In this document: positions 25,139 to 33,300 of the stretch, piece after piece
Position numbering within the stretch: position 1 is the stretch's first letter
How the letters are laid out: each line of letters opens with the position of its first letter
Assembly (NCBI GenBank): GCA_023389255.1
Contig: JAEWER010000005.1
Location: 1-59,983, forward strand
DNA length: 59,983 nt
Source of the DNA: Bacillota bacterium
GTDB taxonomy: Bacteria > Bacillota > Clostridia > Saccharofermentanales > DTU023
Reading direction: 5' to 3'
Program-made: the position numbers and the translations under genes
The notes under the pieces: generated by a model
What the model saw: the letters and a program-made list of their open reading frames with translations, nothing else
The model's database searches: none
What the model was told of the DNA's origin: nothing

Positions 25139-25251
25139 TCAGCCTTTGCTTAGCTCTAAGGTTCGTCGAGTTCCACCCAGCATAAGTTCGCAACTTAAAC
25201 CTAAACTCTAGAGCAGCAACTATGCATAATTGAGATTGATTCTAGATATTC

Positions 25252-25287
25252 TAAATAAAATAAAAGGGCAACTGTACTAGCTACCCT
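25252..25287 (-). terminator. Terminator of the ABC/PsuG-like operon
   Basis: On the minus strand AGGGTAGC and GTTGCCCT (25280-25287 and 25265-25272) form an 8-bp stem with two G-T pairs and a 7-nt loop, followed by TTTTATTTTATTT (25264-25252). It lies 73 bp past the stop of the PsuG-like gene. Confidence 0.75.
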
Positions 25288-25359
25288 AAACTAAATTTAA
25301 ATTATTTTGTTCACCAAGATCTTAGCTCGGTGAACTCTCCCTTATAACCTTAAAATCAC

Positions 25360-26124
25360 TCATTTGTTCAAAACATACCTGATGTTATCGATCAGACTTT
25401 CCAAGGCTAAAAAGGAACTAATTCCCGAGCTCAGCTGATCTAAGGCTGCGCTAAAAGCAGGGTGGAAAGGTATACCTTGTTTGGAAGCCTCTAGAGCTTT
25501 TTTGTATGCGATCTCGATCCAAGAATTTTCAGCTAAGCGCTTACGCGAGTCGATCGGCCGCAAACAGAGCTGAGCTGTGGTTCTAGCGATCGGCATCGTC
25601 CAGCTTTCTTTACTAGGTAAGTTGAAGAGAAAGCCGTCGAAAACTTCGTTTTTACTGTCGACGAACCAGGTTACACCTCTTTGTTTAAGCCAAGCAAAAG
25701 TAACTGGATAATTGATCATGTCTTTAAATGCCGTGGCGATCAACTGGATATTGGTATCTTTTAAAGCAGGTAAATCGGGGCACAACTGTTCATCTTTGAT
25801 CTTACTGATACCACCGATACCAGACGATATCACCAATTTTCTACCCAAAATCTCCGCGGCACGTATAGTGCCTGACGCAGTTAAAACACCACTGCGTTGA
25901 GTATTAAGCGCATTAATCAATCCGTTATAATCCAAGCGTTGCACTGAACAAAATGATCTGAATCGAGCAAATTCTTGAAATTGTCCGACTTTGATCTTGC
26001 CAGTTTCTACCCAACAAAGATTGTCGACCTCAGGCGGCATAACCGCTTGAATATAATTGTTCTGAATAGAACTCAGACCATGCATCAACAGTGCAGTTTC
26101 AACTAAAAATTCTTTTGTCTCCAC
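25360..26124 (-). CDS. Diverged pseudouridine-5'-phosphate glycosidase (PsuG)-like protein
   Basis: 254 residues, shorter than typical PsuG (about 300). The order of motifs follows PsuG: VETALLMHG with E9 at the place of the catalytic glutamate, GKIKVG, LTASGTIRAAEILG, SGIGGI (101-106) and ATAFKDMI with K134 at the place of the lysine that forms the imine with ribose phosphate. The metal/phosphate-site GGVH histidine is replaced by serine, and the DISADL aspartates are only partly kept. A related C- or N-glycoside-splitting reaction is likely, but the substrate may have changed. It is the last gene of a ribose-type ABC operon, 3 bp after the binding protein; no sugar or nucleoside kinase is present. 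Confidence 0.6.
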   Translation of the reverse strand: METKEFLVETALLMHGLSSIQNNYIQAVMPPEVDNLCWVETGKIKVGQFQEFARFRSFCSVQRLDYNGLINALNTQRSGVLTASGTIRAAEILGRKLVISSGIGGISKIKDEQLCPDLPALKDTNIQLIATAFKDMINYPVTFAWLKQRGVTWFVDSKNEVFDGFLFNLPSKESWTMPIARTTAQLCLRPIDSRKRLAENSWIEIAYKKALEASKQGIPFHPAFSAALDQLSSGISSFLALESLIDNIRYVLNK

Positions 26125-26127
26125 TAC

Positions 26128-27252
26128 CTATTGCCAGTTAACTAAATCGTTAACATTCTCCGTTGTGATTAGTGTCAATGGTAAGTATACAACTTTAGGT
26201 AAATTTTTGTCTTCATTTAACAAAATACACATCTGGAGAGCGGCCTTGGTGTAACGCTCGGATGAATAACTCATCGTACCGGTCATCGACCCTTGTTTGA
26301 TCGCTTGTTTAGCATCTTCGATATAATCCACACCGTAGACTAGTACATCCTGTTTACCAGCATCTTTCAGCGCTTCAACGGCTGCGAGTGCCATCTGATC
26401 ATTACACGCAAAGATCGCTTTGAGGTCGGGGTTACTGCTCAGGTAATTTTTGGTCGCTTCGTAGGCCTTGGTAGCATCCCAATCACAATTGGTTGTCCCG
26501 ACCAAAGTGTAGCCCTGTTTTTCCGCTAAATAGTCTGTAAATCCTTTGCTTCTGCCCTCGCTTTGCGCTGCACCAGCGAGACCAGCTAAAACGGCTACTT
26601 TGCCGTCGGGAATACGCTTGGTCAGATCTTCGGCTACAGTATTACCTTGTTCAGCAAAGTCGACCGTGATTTTAGCGTCGAGATGACCGCCGGCTTCTTC
26701 TAATGCTTTAGTATCTACGCCAGGTCCTAAGTTTATAACTTTTATGCCTTTTTCGTTGCACTTGACGATGCCAGGAATCAAGTTGCTGCCTTCGATCGGT
26801 GAGACGATGATCACTTGATAATCTTGATCTGCCATGGTCAATAAGGCATTGAGTTGCGCTTGAGTGTCACCTTCAGTTGTACCAGCTTGCACAGTTAAAT
26901 CGATATCGAGTTCAGCTGCAGCTTGTTTATAGAATTTCTCCATATTTACCCAGAAAGGATTGGTGGTAGAGATGATTAAAGCACCTACTTTTAAAGGTTT
27001 GTGTTCACTGGGAACTTCACCGATCTGCGCCTTCATCGCCGCATCAAATTCGGCATATAGTTGGTCTAAAGTAGCGTTTTCCGAGGTCTGTGCTCTGCCA
27101 TCAGTTGCAGCTGTAATCGTAGTCGCGCCTGTTACTTGTTGTGTAACATCTGTCTGTGATGTGGTTGTCTGCTCACCTGATTTGCTACAAGCCACCAAGT
27201 TTAAGCATCCTACTACACAAACTAAAGCTAAAAGCTGTTTGAATCTTTTCAT
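26128..27252 (-). CDS. Ribose/xylose-type ABC transporter substrate-binding lipoprotein
   Basis: 374 residues. Signal peptide with lipobox LVAC (C22), a Thr/Gln-rich linker (about 24-60), then a peripl_BP_4-type bilobed domain (about 85-374) with ISTTNPFWVNM, QVIIVSPIEGSN, AVLAGLAGAAQSEGR and AIFACNDQMALAA. This family binds sugars such as ribose, xylose or autoinducer-2. Together with the downstream PsuG-like enzyme it suggests uptake of a nucleoside or C-glycoside. It follows the permease gene by 58 bp. Confidence 0.88.
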   Translation of the reverse strand: MKRFKQLLALVCVVGCLNLVACSKSGEQTTTSQTDVTQQVTGATTITAATDGRAQTSENATLDQLYAEFDAAMKAQIGEVPSEHKPLKVGALIISTTNPFWVNMEKFYKQAAAELDIDLTVQAGTTEGDTQAQLNALLTMADQDYQVIIVSPIEGSNLIPGIVKCNEKGIKVINLGPGVDTKALEEAGGHLDAKITVDFAEQGNTVAEDLTKRIPDGKVAVLAGLAGAAQSEGRSKGFTDYLAEKQGYTLVGTTNCDWDATKAYEATKNYLSSNPDLKAIFACNDQMALAAVEALKDAGKQDVLVYGVDYIEDAKQAIKQGSMTGTMSYSSERYTKAALQMCILLNEDKNLPKVVYLPLTLITTENVNDLVNWQ

Positions 27253-27310
27253 AGTAATTTCCTCCCTTATTTATTTTAGAAAAATAAACAGTCACAATAA
27301 TCAAATATTC

Positions 27311-28252
27311 CTATAGATCACGACTACTGATAACCACAAAAATCAATAAAAGGAGACCTGTAGCAAGTTGCTGGAAATAAGGTGATATATTGGCTAAAAC
27401 TAAAGCTTGCCTAATAGCACCTAGTAAAAATACCGCTAAAATTGTGCCCGTCAAACGATAATTGCCACCAGTGAGTTTACTGCCACCCATCACTACTGCA
27501 CAGATAGCATACATTTCGTGATTCAACGCTATCGTCGGCTCTGCACTATTCAATCTAGAGATAATTATCAAGCCTGCTGACCAATAAAATATAGCCGCTA
27601 CCACATAGGCGACCACCGTGTAGGCAGCTACCGAAACCCCCGCTCTTTTAAGGGCGGAGGCATTTCCACCTATACCAGTCAAATAATGCCCGAGCACGGT
27701 ATAGTGCAAAATTATTGCCATCACCAACCACATAATTAAAACTGACCAACTAGCTTTGTCCAGACCCAGTAGACTAGTATTAAAAAAACTCCGGAAATTC
27801 TTCGGCAACTGGCTGATCGGTAAGCCACCGGTGATAACGAGCACTATCCCCCTAAAGATAAAGGAGGTAGCCAAAGTGATAATCAGCGGTTGTAGATGCG
27901 TGGTGACGATTAAGATCCCATTGCTGACACCCAGTAAAACAGCAACCACAAAAGATATAAAAACTGCTAAACCAGGAGGTAAGCCGACTTTTAATAATTG
28001 GGCTGCACAGACCGCACTCAAAGCCAAAATCGAACTAGCTGAGAGGTCGATGCCACCAGTTGCCATCACCGCCAGCATGCCGATCGCGAGGCAAAAATAA
28101 GATGAGTTGCTCGCAAAATTAGTCAGGACTTGCGTCCCAAAGGAAACTCCACTTATCCCTTGTAACACCAAGATTAAGCCGATACTGATAAAGCCTAAAA
28201 TCTGCTCTGTACGATATTGTTTGAACAGTGGTAGAAAAATTTTATTGCTCAT
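27311..28252 (-). CDS. Ribose-type ABC transporter permease
   Basis: 313 residues with about 8-10 hydrophobic segments and the RbsC-type signatures MLAVMATGGIDLSASSIL, VSNGILIVTTHLQPLIITL and GGSKLTGGNYRLTGTILAV. It forms the membrane channel for the binding protein encoded next. Its ATG overlaps the end of the ATPase gene (28249-28252), so the two are coupled. Confidence 0.9.
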   Translation of the reverse strand: MSNKIFLPLFKQYRTEQILGFISIGLILVLQGISGVSFGTQVLTNFASNSSYFCLAIGMLAVMATGGIDLSASSILALSAVCAAQLLKVGLPPGLAVFISFVVAVLLGVSNGILIVTTHLQPLIITLATSFIFRGIVLVITGGLPISQLPKNFRSFFNTSLLGLDKASWSVLIMWLVMAIILHYTVLGHYLTGIGGNASALKRAGVSVAAYTVVAYVVAAIFYWSAGLIIISRLNSAEPTIALNHEMYAICAVVMGGSKLTGGNYRLTGTILAVFLLGAIRQALVLANISPYFQQLATGLLLLIFVVISSRDL

Positions 28253-28974
28253 ATTTCGCTCGCATACAAATCTTCGAATTCCGCAAAAGGAACTCGACTA
28301 GTATCTACAGTGGCGCGTAACTCACCCGCACGCAAGATGAGTAATTGATCTACTTCCTGGTAGATCGCCAGCGGATTATGCGTGATCAAAAGTATGGTGA
28401 TACCTTGGCTGTGCAAGGCCCGCAATCTCGCTAAAAACTTTTGGCTTTCACGCAAACCCATCGCCGCAAAAGGCTCATCTAAAATCAACAGTTCACAGCC
28501 CCGGCTGATCGCTCTTGCCAAGGCGATACCTTGTCTTTGACCACCAGACAAAAAGCGCACAGGCAAAGTTAAATCGGGGATATTAACTCCCAATTCTGCT
28601 AAAAGTTTGTCGGCTTGTTTTTGCATCGTAGAGCGATCCAAAAATAACGGAAACTTTTTCAACTTACTTTCCGCTCCTAGAAAAATGTTTTCACAGCTAT
28701 TCTTACAGGGATCTAAAGCTAAATCTTGGTACACCGTTCGGATGCCAAGTCGTTGTCGCTCTTTGATCGTCATCGCCAAGAGATTTTCACCCTGCCACGT
28801 TATTCGACCCTTATCTGCCTTTAAATTTCCCGTAATCAGATTGACTAGCGTCGATTTGCCAGAACCATTGTCACCGACCAATGCGGTAAAACTGTGCTCT
28901 GGCAGACGAAAAGTAACCTCTTTGAGAGCAGTCACACCAGCAAATTTTTTAGTAATATTCTCTACTTGTAGCAT
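28249..28974 (-). CDS. Single-cassette sugar ABC transporter ATP-binding protein
   Basis: 241 residues with Walker A GDNGSGKST, signature LSGGQRQG, Walker B LLILDEP and the H-loop THN. RbsA-like sugar importers usually carry two fused cassettes of about 500 residues; this has one, as in FrcA-like systems, and should work as a homodimer. The start codon is only 8 bp downstream of the stop of the truncated autolysin gene, so no own promoter space is visible. Confidence 0.9.
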   Translation of the reverse strand: MLQVENITKKFAGVTALKEVTFRLPEHSFTALVGDNGSGKSTLVNLITGNLKADKGRITWQGENLLAMTIKERQRLGIRTVYQDLALDPCKNSCENIFLGAESKLKKFPLFLDRSTMQKQADKLLAELGVNIPDLTLPVRFLSGGQRQGIALARAISRGCELLILDEPFAAMGLRESQKFLARLRALHSQGITILLITHNPLAIYQEVDQLLILRAGELRATVDTSRVPFAEFEDLYASEI

Positions 28975-28982
28975 ATCGATAC

Positions 28983-29672
28983 CTATTTTACTAGAGAGAA
29001 CCTTGGATCAACAAAAGAAGTCTTGGGAGCTCTCGTATCTGCATAAGCTAAGAGATGCTGAATCTGAGCCCGAACGCTGGTTCTCAGGTCAGGGAAAGAA
29101 GCGCCCTTAGCGCCACCACCAACGGCACCTATTCCTGAGAAGTTGTTCTGGGAGATGGAGACGTCACCGCCAAACTTAAAGTGTCCTGTCTCAAGTACCG
29201 CCTGGGCAAAGGCGATGTCAGCTGCAACACCTTCACGCTCTGCTTCTTCGACATAGAGCTTTGGTAGCTCCTTGAAACGTTCATAGTTAGGTGAGTTCTT
29301 CTTGAGATAAGCTTCCATGGCAGAAAGGCTTGCCTTGGCCTTTGCGAGAATCGGTGTCTTGCCTTGCGTGCCCCTAGAACTTCCGCCACTAGAACTTGCT
29401 CCACCATTCAGACGCTTCGCTAAATAGGGAGCGAGCTTTTCAGCTGGTGGATAGTATCTACCAGGACAGCCCGTAGGTGAACAGTTCTTAAGAGCGTAGG
29501 AACGGGAAGTGCGAGCACATATCAATATGAGATACTCATGGTAGCTTAAGTGAAGTTGTTTTATGTAATAAAGAAGTTCTGCACGACGAAACTCTCCATG
29601 AACTGTTGAATGCAAATAACCTGTACGATGTTTGTTTATAAAATAAGGTGTCTTTAGAGAGGTATTATTCAT
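28983..29672 (-). pseudogene. Truncated amidase/glucosaminidase autolysin
   Basis: 229 codons. Residues ~60-90 resemble the end of an Amidase_2 domain (CPGRYYPPAEKLAPYLAKRL), followed by a Ser/Gly linker. From about 115 comes a glucosaminidase-type domain with FAQAVLETGHFKFGGDVS, SQNNFSGIGA and RAQIQHLLAYA. Complete relatives continue beyond VDPRFSLV for roughly 30 more residues; here the frame stops right after it. The N-terminal amidase core is also missing and the first 55 residues look unrelated. It is probably a prophage-lysin or autolysin remnant; residual binding activity cannot be excluded. Confidence 0.6.
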
Positions 29673-29779
29673 ATCAACGCTAGCCCTTAAGCCTTGAAGC
29701 TTATTTCAGCATGTTGATACTTGTTCATCTGTGATAATTTCGCCTAGCTTGTTCAAGGAATAGCGATAGAAATTTTAAT

Positions 29780-29811
29780 AAAAAAAGAGCCTCTTTGAGA
29801 GACTCTTTTTT
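29780..29811 (-). terminator. Terminator of the tRNA-Met/tRNA-Glu unit
   Basis: On the minus strand AAAAAAGAG, CTCT and their complements form a long A/T-flanked stem with loop CAA, ending in a run of seven T. It begins at the encoded CCA of tRNA-Glu. The 88 bp to its left up to the autolysin remnant hold nothing else I recognise. Confidence 0.85.
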
Positions 29812-29885
29812 GGTGACCCGTAGGGGAATCGAACCCCTGATTCCACCGTGAAAGGGTGGTGTCTTAACCTCTTGACCAACGGGCC
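29811..29885 (-). tRNA. tRNA-Glu (anticodon TTC)
   Basis: A 75-nt cloverleaf on the minus strand with anticodon stem CCACC/GGTGG and loop CTTTCAC, anticodon TTC. The T arm has TTCGATT and CCA is encoded. It lies at the right edge of the accessory region. Confidence 0.94.
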
Positions 29886-29888
29886 AAA

Positions 29889-29965
29889 TGGTGGCGGCGA
29901 TAAGATTCGAACTTATGACCTTCTGGGTATGAACCAGACGCTATGACCAACTAAGCTACGCCGCC
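29889..29965 (-). tRNA. tRNA-Met (anticodon CAT), elongator type
   Basis: A 77-nt cloverleaf on the minus strand, 3 bp before tRNA-Glu. Loop TTCATAC gives anticodon CAT. The first acceptor pair is G-C and the anticodon stem TCTGG/CCAGA lacks the three G-C pairs of initiators, so it is an elongator. A CAT tRNA could also be the tRNA-Ile whose C is modified, which sequence alone does not fully exclude. Confidence 0.9.
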
Positions 29966-30033
29966 GAGTGCTAGAAAATAATAAACTCTGGCGAGCAAAG
30001 TGTCAAATACTTTTTTTGCCGCTCTACCAGCTG

Positions 30034-30056
30034 GCGATTGCTACAAGAGCAATCGC
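30034..30056 (-). other. Stable hairpin between rpmB and tRNA-Met
   Basis: A perfect 9-bp stem, GCGATTGCT with AGCAATCGC, and a 5-nt loop lie just after the rpmB stop. No T tract follows on either strand, so it is probably an RNA-processing or stability element of an rpmB-tRNA transcript rather than a terminator. Confidence 0.5.
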
Positions 30057-30067
30057 ACTACTGATTA

Positions 30068-30265
30068 TTAAGCACGTTTAACTGCTCCCGAACGAAGGGC
30101 ACGCGCTGAAACATGCATTCTCTTGGGCACGCCATCAACAATTACACGGACACGTTTAACATTTGCTTTTTGACGAGTCTTTGCACGACGTGAGATCTGT
30201 GAACGGGTAATACGAATCTTTCTGCCAAAGAACATACCTTTGCCGGTGATTTCACATTTTGCCAT
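30068..30265 (-). CDS. rpmB: 50S ribosomal protein bL28
   Basis: 65 residues, starting MAKCEITGKG, basic throughout, with VRVIVDGVPKRMHVSARALR in the C-terminal half. ATG 30265 follows AGGAGG at good spacing; the frame extends three codons further without a site. Only one cysteine is present, so this is a zinc-free form. As usual in Firmicutes it stands alone. Confidence 0.96.
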   Translation of the reverse strand: MAKCEITGKGMFFGRKIRITRSQISRRAKTRQKANVKRVRVIVDGVPKRMHVSARALRSGAVKRA

Positions 30266-30348
30266 CAGATACACCTCCTATCCGAGAGATTAGCACGCAG
30301 AATTATAACAAGACCTAGAAAAGAGTGCAACTATGGTTTTTAGTGAAC

Positions 30349-30383
30349 AAATAAAGCGGCCATCTGAGATGACCGCTTTATTT
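30349..30383 (-). terminator. Terminator of the beta-galactosidase gene
   Basis: A 16-bp stem (30349-30364 with 30368-30383) has a 3-nt loop and A/T ends that give T tracts on both strands. It lies 14 bp past the stop of the large GH2 gene. Confidence 0.9.
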
Positions 30384-30396
30384 ATTGCTCAGTCGC

Positions 30397-33300
30397 TTAT
30401 TTTTGCCTGCATCGTCTAAAGAGCAACAAGCCACCAGCCAGCAGTAGTAACAGCAATACGGATAAGAGGTTACCAGCTTCACCCGTCTTACCTAAGGGTG
30501 TTTTACGAGCGACACTGTTTTGACTTAGGGCACTTGTTGTAGCACTACCCTCTTGGCTTACAGACCTGCTCGAAGTTTGTTGTTTATTGGTGAGCGAGCT
30601 TTCTGTATCACTGTCAGAGGGATTTTCACCTGGTTCGTTTGGATCATCGAAATTCATATCGTGAGGTTGAGTTTCCTCAGGATAACCTGGGATCACAGTG
30701 GGCTTGTTATTGCTGGGCATTGATGTGGGCAGGTGACTCTCTGGCTTCGTTGTGGTGGCAACTGTAGTTGTCTGACTTGCGAGAGTGGTGATAGCAGTTG
30801 TAGCCATAGTGGTTGCTTTTGTGGTCGGAGCAACTGTTGGCTTACTGGTAGGCTCTAAAGTAGTAGGCTCTGCAGTAGTTTCAGTATTTGGTGTTTCTGC
30901 GTCACTTGCTGGGAAGTGGAAAGTGTAAGTATGGAATACTTCCGCATTTAACCTATCAGTTAAAGTGATGGTGTAGATTAGTTCTTTTGTTTCTTCGTTT
31001 AGCTGTTTTTCCCCAGATACGTCATATCTTGCCTCACCTGTTTCGGTTAAAACAAAGTTAACCTCAGCTTCGCTATGGTCCTCACCCCTTATTGCAGGAA
31101 TTGTATAGCTATAGGTATCAGGATCGAACTCTGTAAATTCATTTACCTCGCTAGTCGGAGTTAATTGAATTTCTACATGATCGAGCCAATCACCGATTTC
31201 AGCGTCCAGCATGGGATTGGATTCGAAAGCAAAAGTGTAGACAGCTAAGGGTTTAGCTGTTTCAATATCGGCATCCTTAGCAAAGATCAATGCTTTAACT
31301 GTCTTGATACGTAACAACCCTTGCGTTCTCACTTCGGCTTGGTATTCAACGTGATACTTCTCTTCGCTGTCAGGAGAGAGTGTAATTTTTGCATCTGCTT
31401 CTTCTAAGATTTGACCATGCTGATAAGGGAAGCTGTAATCAGGATTTTCAGGTGCAAATTCAGCTACTTCTTGCCAGTCTTGAGTTGCGTTGTAACGGAT
31501 CTGAGCGCCAATCACTTCTGGTTTAACATTATCTGCAAGTTTAAAACGGAACTGATAGGTACCAATAACAACTTTGGGCAATTCCTTATTAACAATGTTT
31601 GCGATAATGACTCTCACTTTATTAGCTTGGTCATAGATGTCACTATACACCACGTTGAAGTCTGTTAGTTTTTCGTCCAAGGTAAGTTCAACTTGGGCGT
31701 GTTCTAAATTTTTCAACTCGGCATCTTTGATTTCATAAAGAGTACGCTCTTCACTGAAGCTGGGTACAGGTTTTAGCTTACCGTTTTCTGTAACGCGATA
31801 CTCAGCTTTTTTAATAAGTTTGGCATCATTTCTAGTGACACGATAAAGCTTACTGGGATCATCTTCTGGATAAGTTTCTACGACAGCGGGCGCATTGTTA
31901 GTAGTCGTAGCTCCAGCATCTAAAGCCAAGGCAGAAGCTACTAAATCATTATTCTCCGTTGTGCCAGTTTCTTTACTTGCTCCTGTTAAAGGGAAAATAT
32001 CGAAGCTGTAGTTGTAAGGTTTAGCTTCAATCTCAGCGTAGGGAAGAGGTCTAGCGCCCCAACTGTTTTCACCACCGACACCAGCAGTTTTGAGATTGAC
32101 GCGGAAGTAGCTACGTTCTGTTGTCTGTAGTTCATAGGGGTGACTGGCACCAGTAACATCATATTGGTTGTAGGGGCTTGCCATTACCTCAAGTGCGCCA
32201 GCAGAAGATTTGACGAATAAGCCTTGACCTTGTGCATTGGTTAATTGTGCCCATTCAACACCGACATGGTTCCCATTTTCCTGTGGCTTAACGTAGTCAC
32301 CTAAGGAATTTTCATCTACAGTTTCACTATAGATGCCCATGGGATAACCTTCCCAACGATCGACGAAACTGGTAGCAGGTCCTCTACCAAAGTACTGCAA
32401 CTGGTTAAAGGTCTGTGGCAATTCAAACATTACACCCACTGCAGGTATCTCGGATCTTCTAGTAGGATCTAGGCTTTGTTCGTAGTGAATTTGGCCATCG
32501 GCGTAGATAATATAGGACTCAGTTAAATCGCTATTGTTATCGAGTTTGGAGAAAACTTGAACACGAGTGCGTTTGGGATCGCTATTATCTACTTTGACCT
32601 CGACAGATTTGCGCCAGAAATTAGCTTCTCTCCAGCGTGATACCCTAGAAAGCCAACCATTTTCTCGATCGTTATCCACAGGAGCACGCCAGAAGTTAGC
32701 ATACATACCGGGCAACATTTCACGTTTATCCGTGGTTAGGAATTTAGGGGTATTGTCGTCTGCTTTAGCAAAGAAATTAACCCCGTCTTTAGCAAATTCG
32801 GTCCACTGTCCTAATTTTTTATCTAGTACAAAATGTAGGCGAGAATTGCTAATGGCGAGATGTTGATCGTTTTCTTCTACACGATTTTCTAAATTCTGTG
32901 CTAGAGGTAGAGTGAAACTTTCTTTGTCGACATCATTGAGTTTAAATTGCTCAAAGGCAATACTGTCACCTTGTTTGCCCCACATACCCACATCGTGCTT
33001 GAGTTTAGCATCGATGCGCAGATGATATAAGGCATTCTTATCTTGCAAAATATTAGCGCCGTCAGCTACTAATTCAGCCAGGGTAGGTAAAGTGAGAGTA
33101 CCGCTAGAAGCAGGTGCAACATCGCCAGCTATTTCCTGTTCAGTACTACCATTGTTTAAGGTTAGGGGCATACCGTCCTTTAAGAGAGAAACTACCAATT
33201 GGTAATTAGCTAACGGTGTGAAGCTAAATTCATTTTTCACTTTGATGCTACCTGTTGTTGGATCGTAATCCGAAAACAGCACATCTTGTTGGACATATTT

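Noticed and set aside
24990..25211. 73-codon plus-strand frame
   Set aside because: It begins inside a terminator palindrome, has no ribosome site, and the opposite strand looks more protein-like at its end.
25309..25335. Inverted repeat GTTCACC/GGTGAAC as the terminator of the ABC operon
   Set aside because: No T tract follows on the minus strand; the hairpin at 25265-25287 with its T-rich tail is the better terminator.
20217..29810. Attachment-site repeat of the tRNA-Glu or tRNA-Met 3' end at the left edge of the island
   Set aside because: I looked for the tRNA 3' sequence near 20217-20480 by eye and found no copy; no integrase gene is present either.
30034..30056. Hairpin after rpmB as an intrinsic terminator
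   Set aside because: The stem is strong, but no T run follows on either strand.
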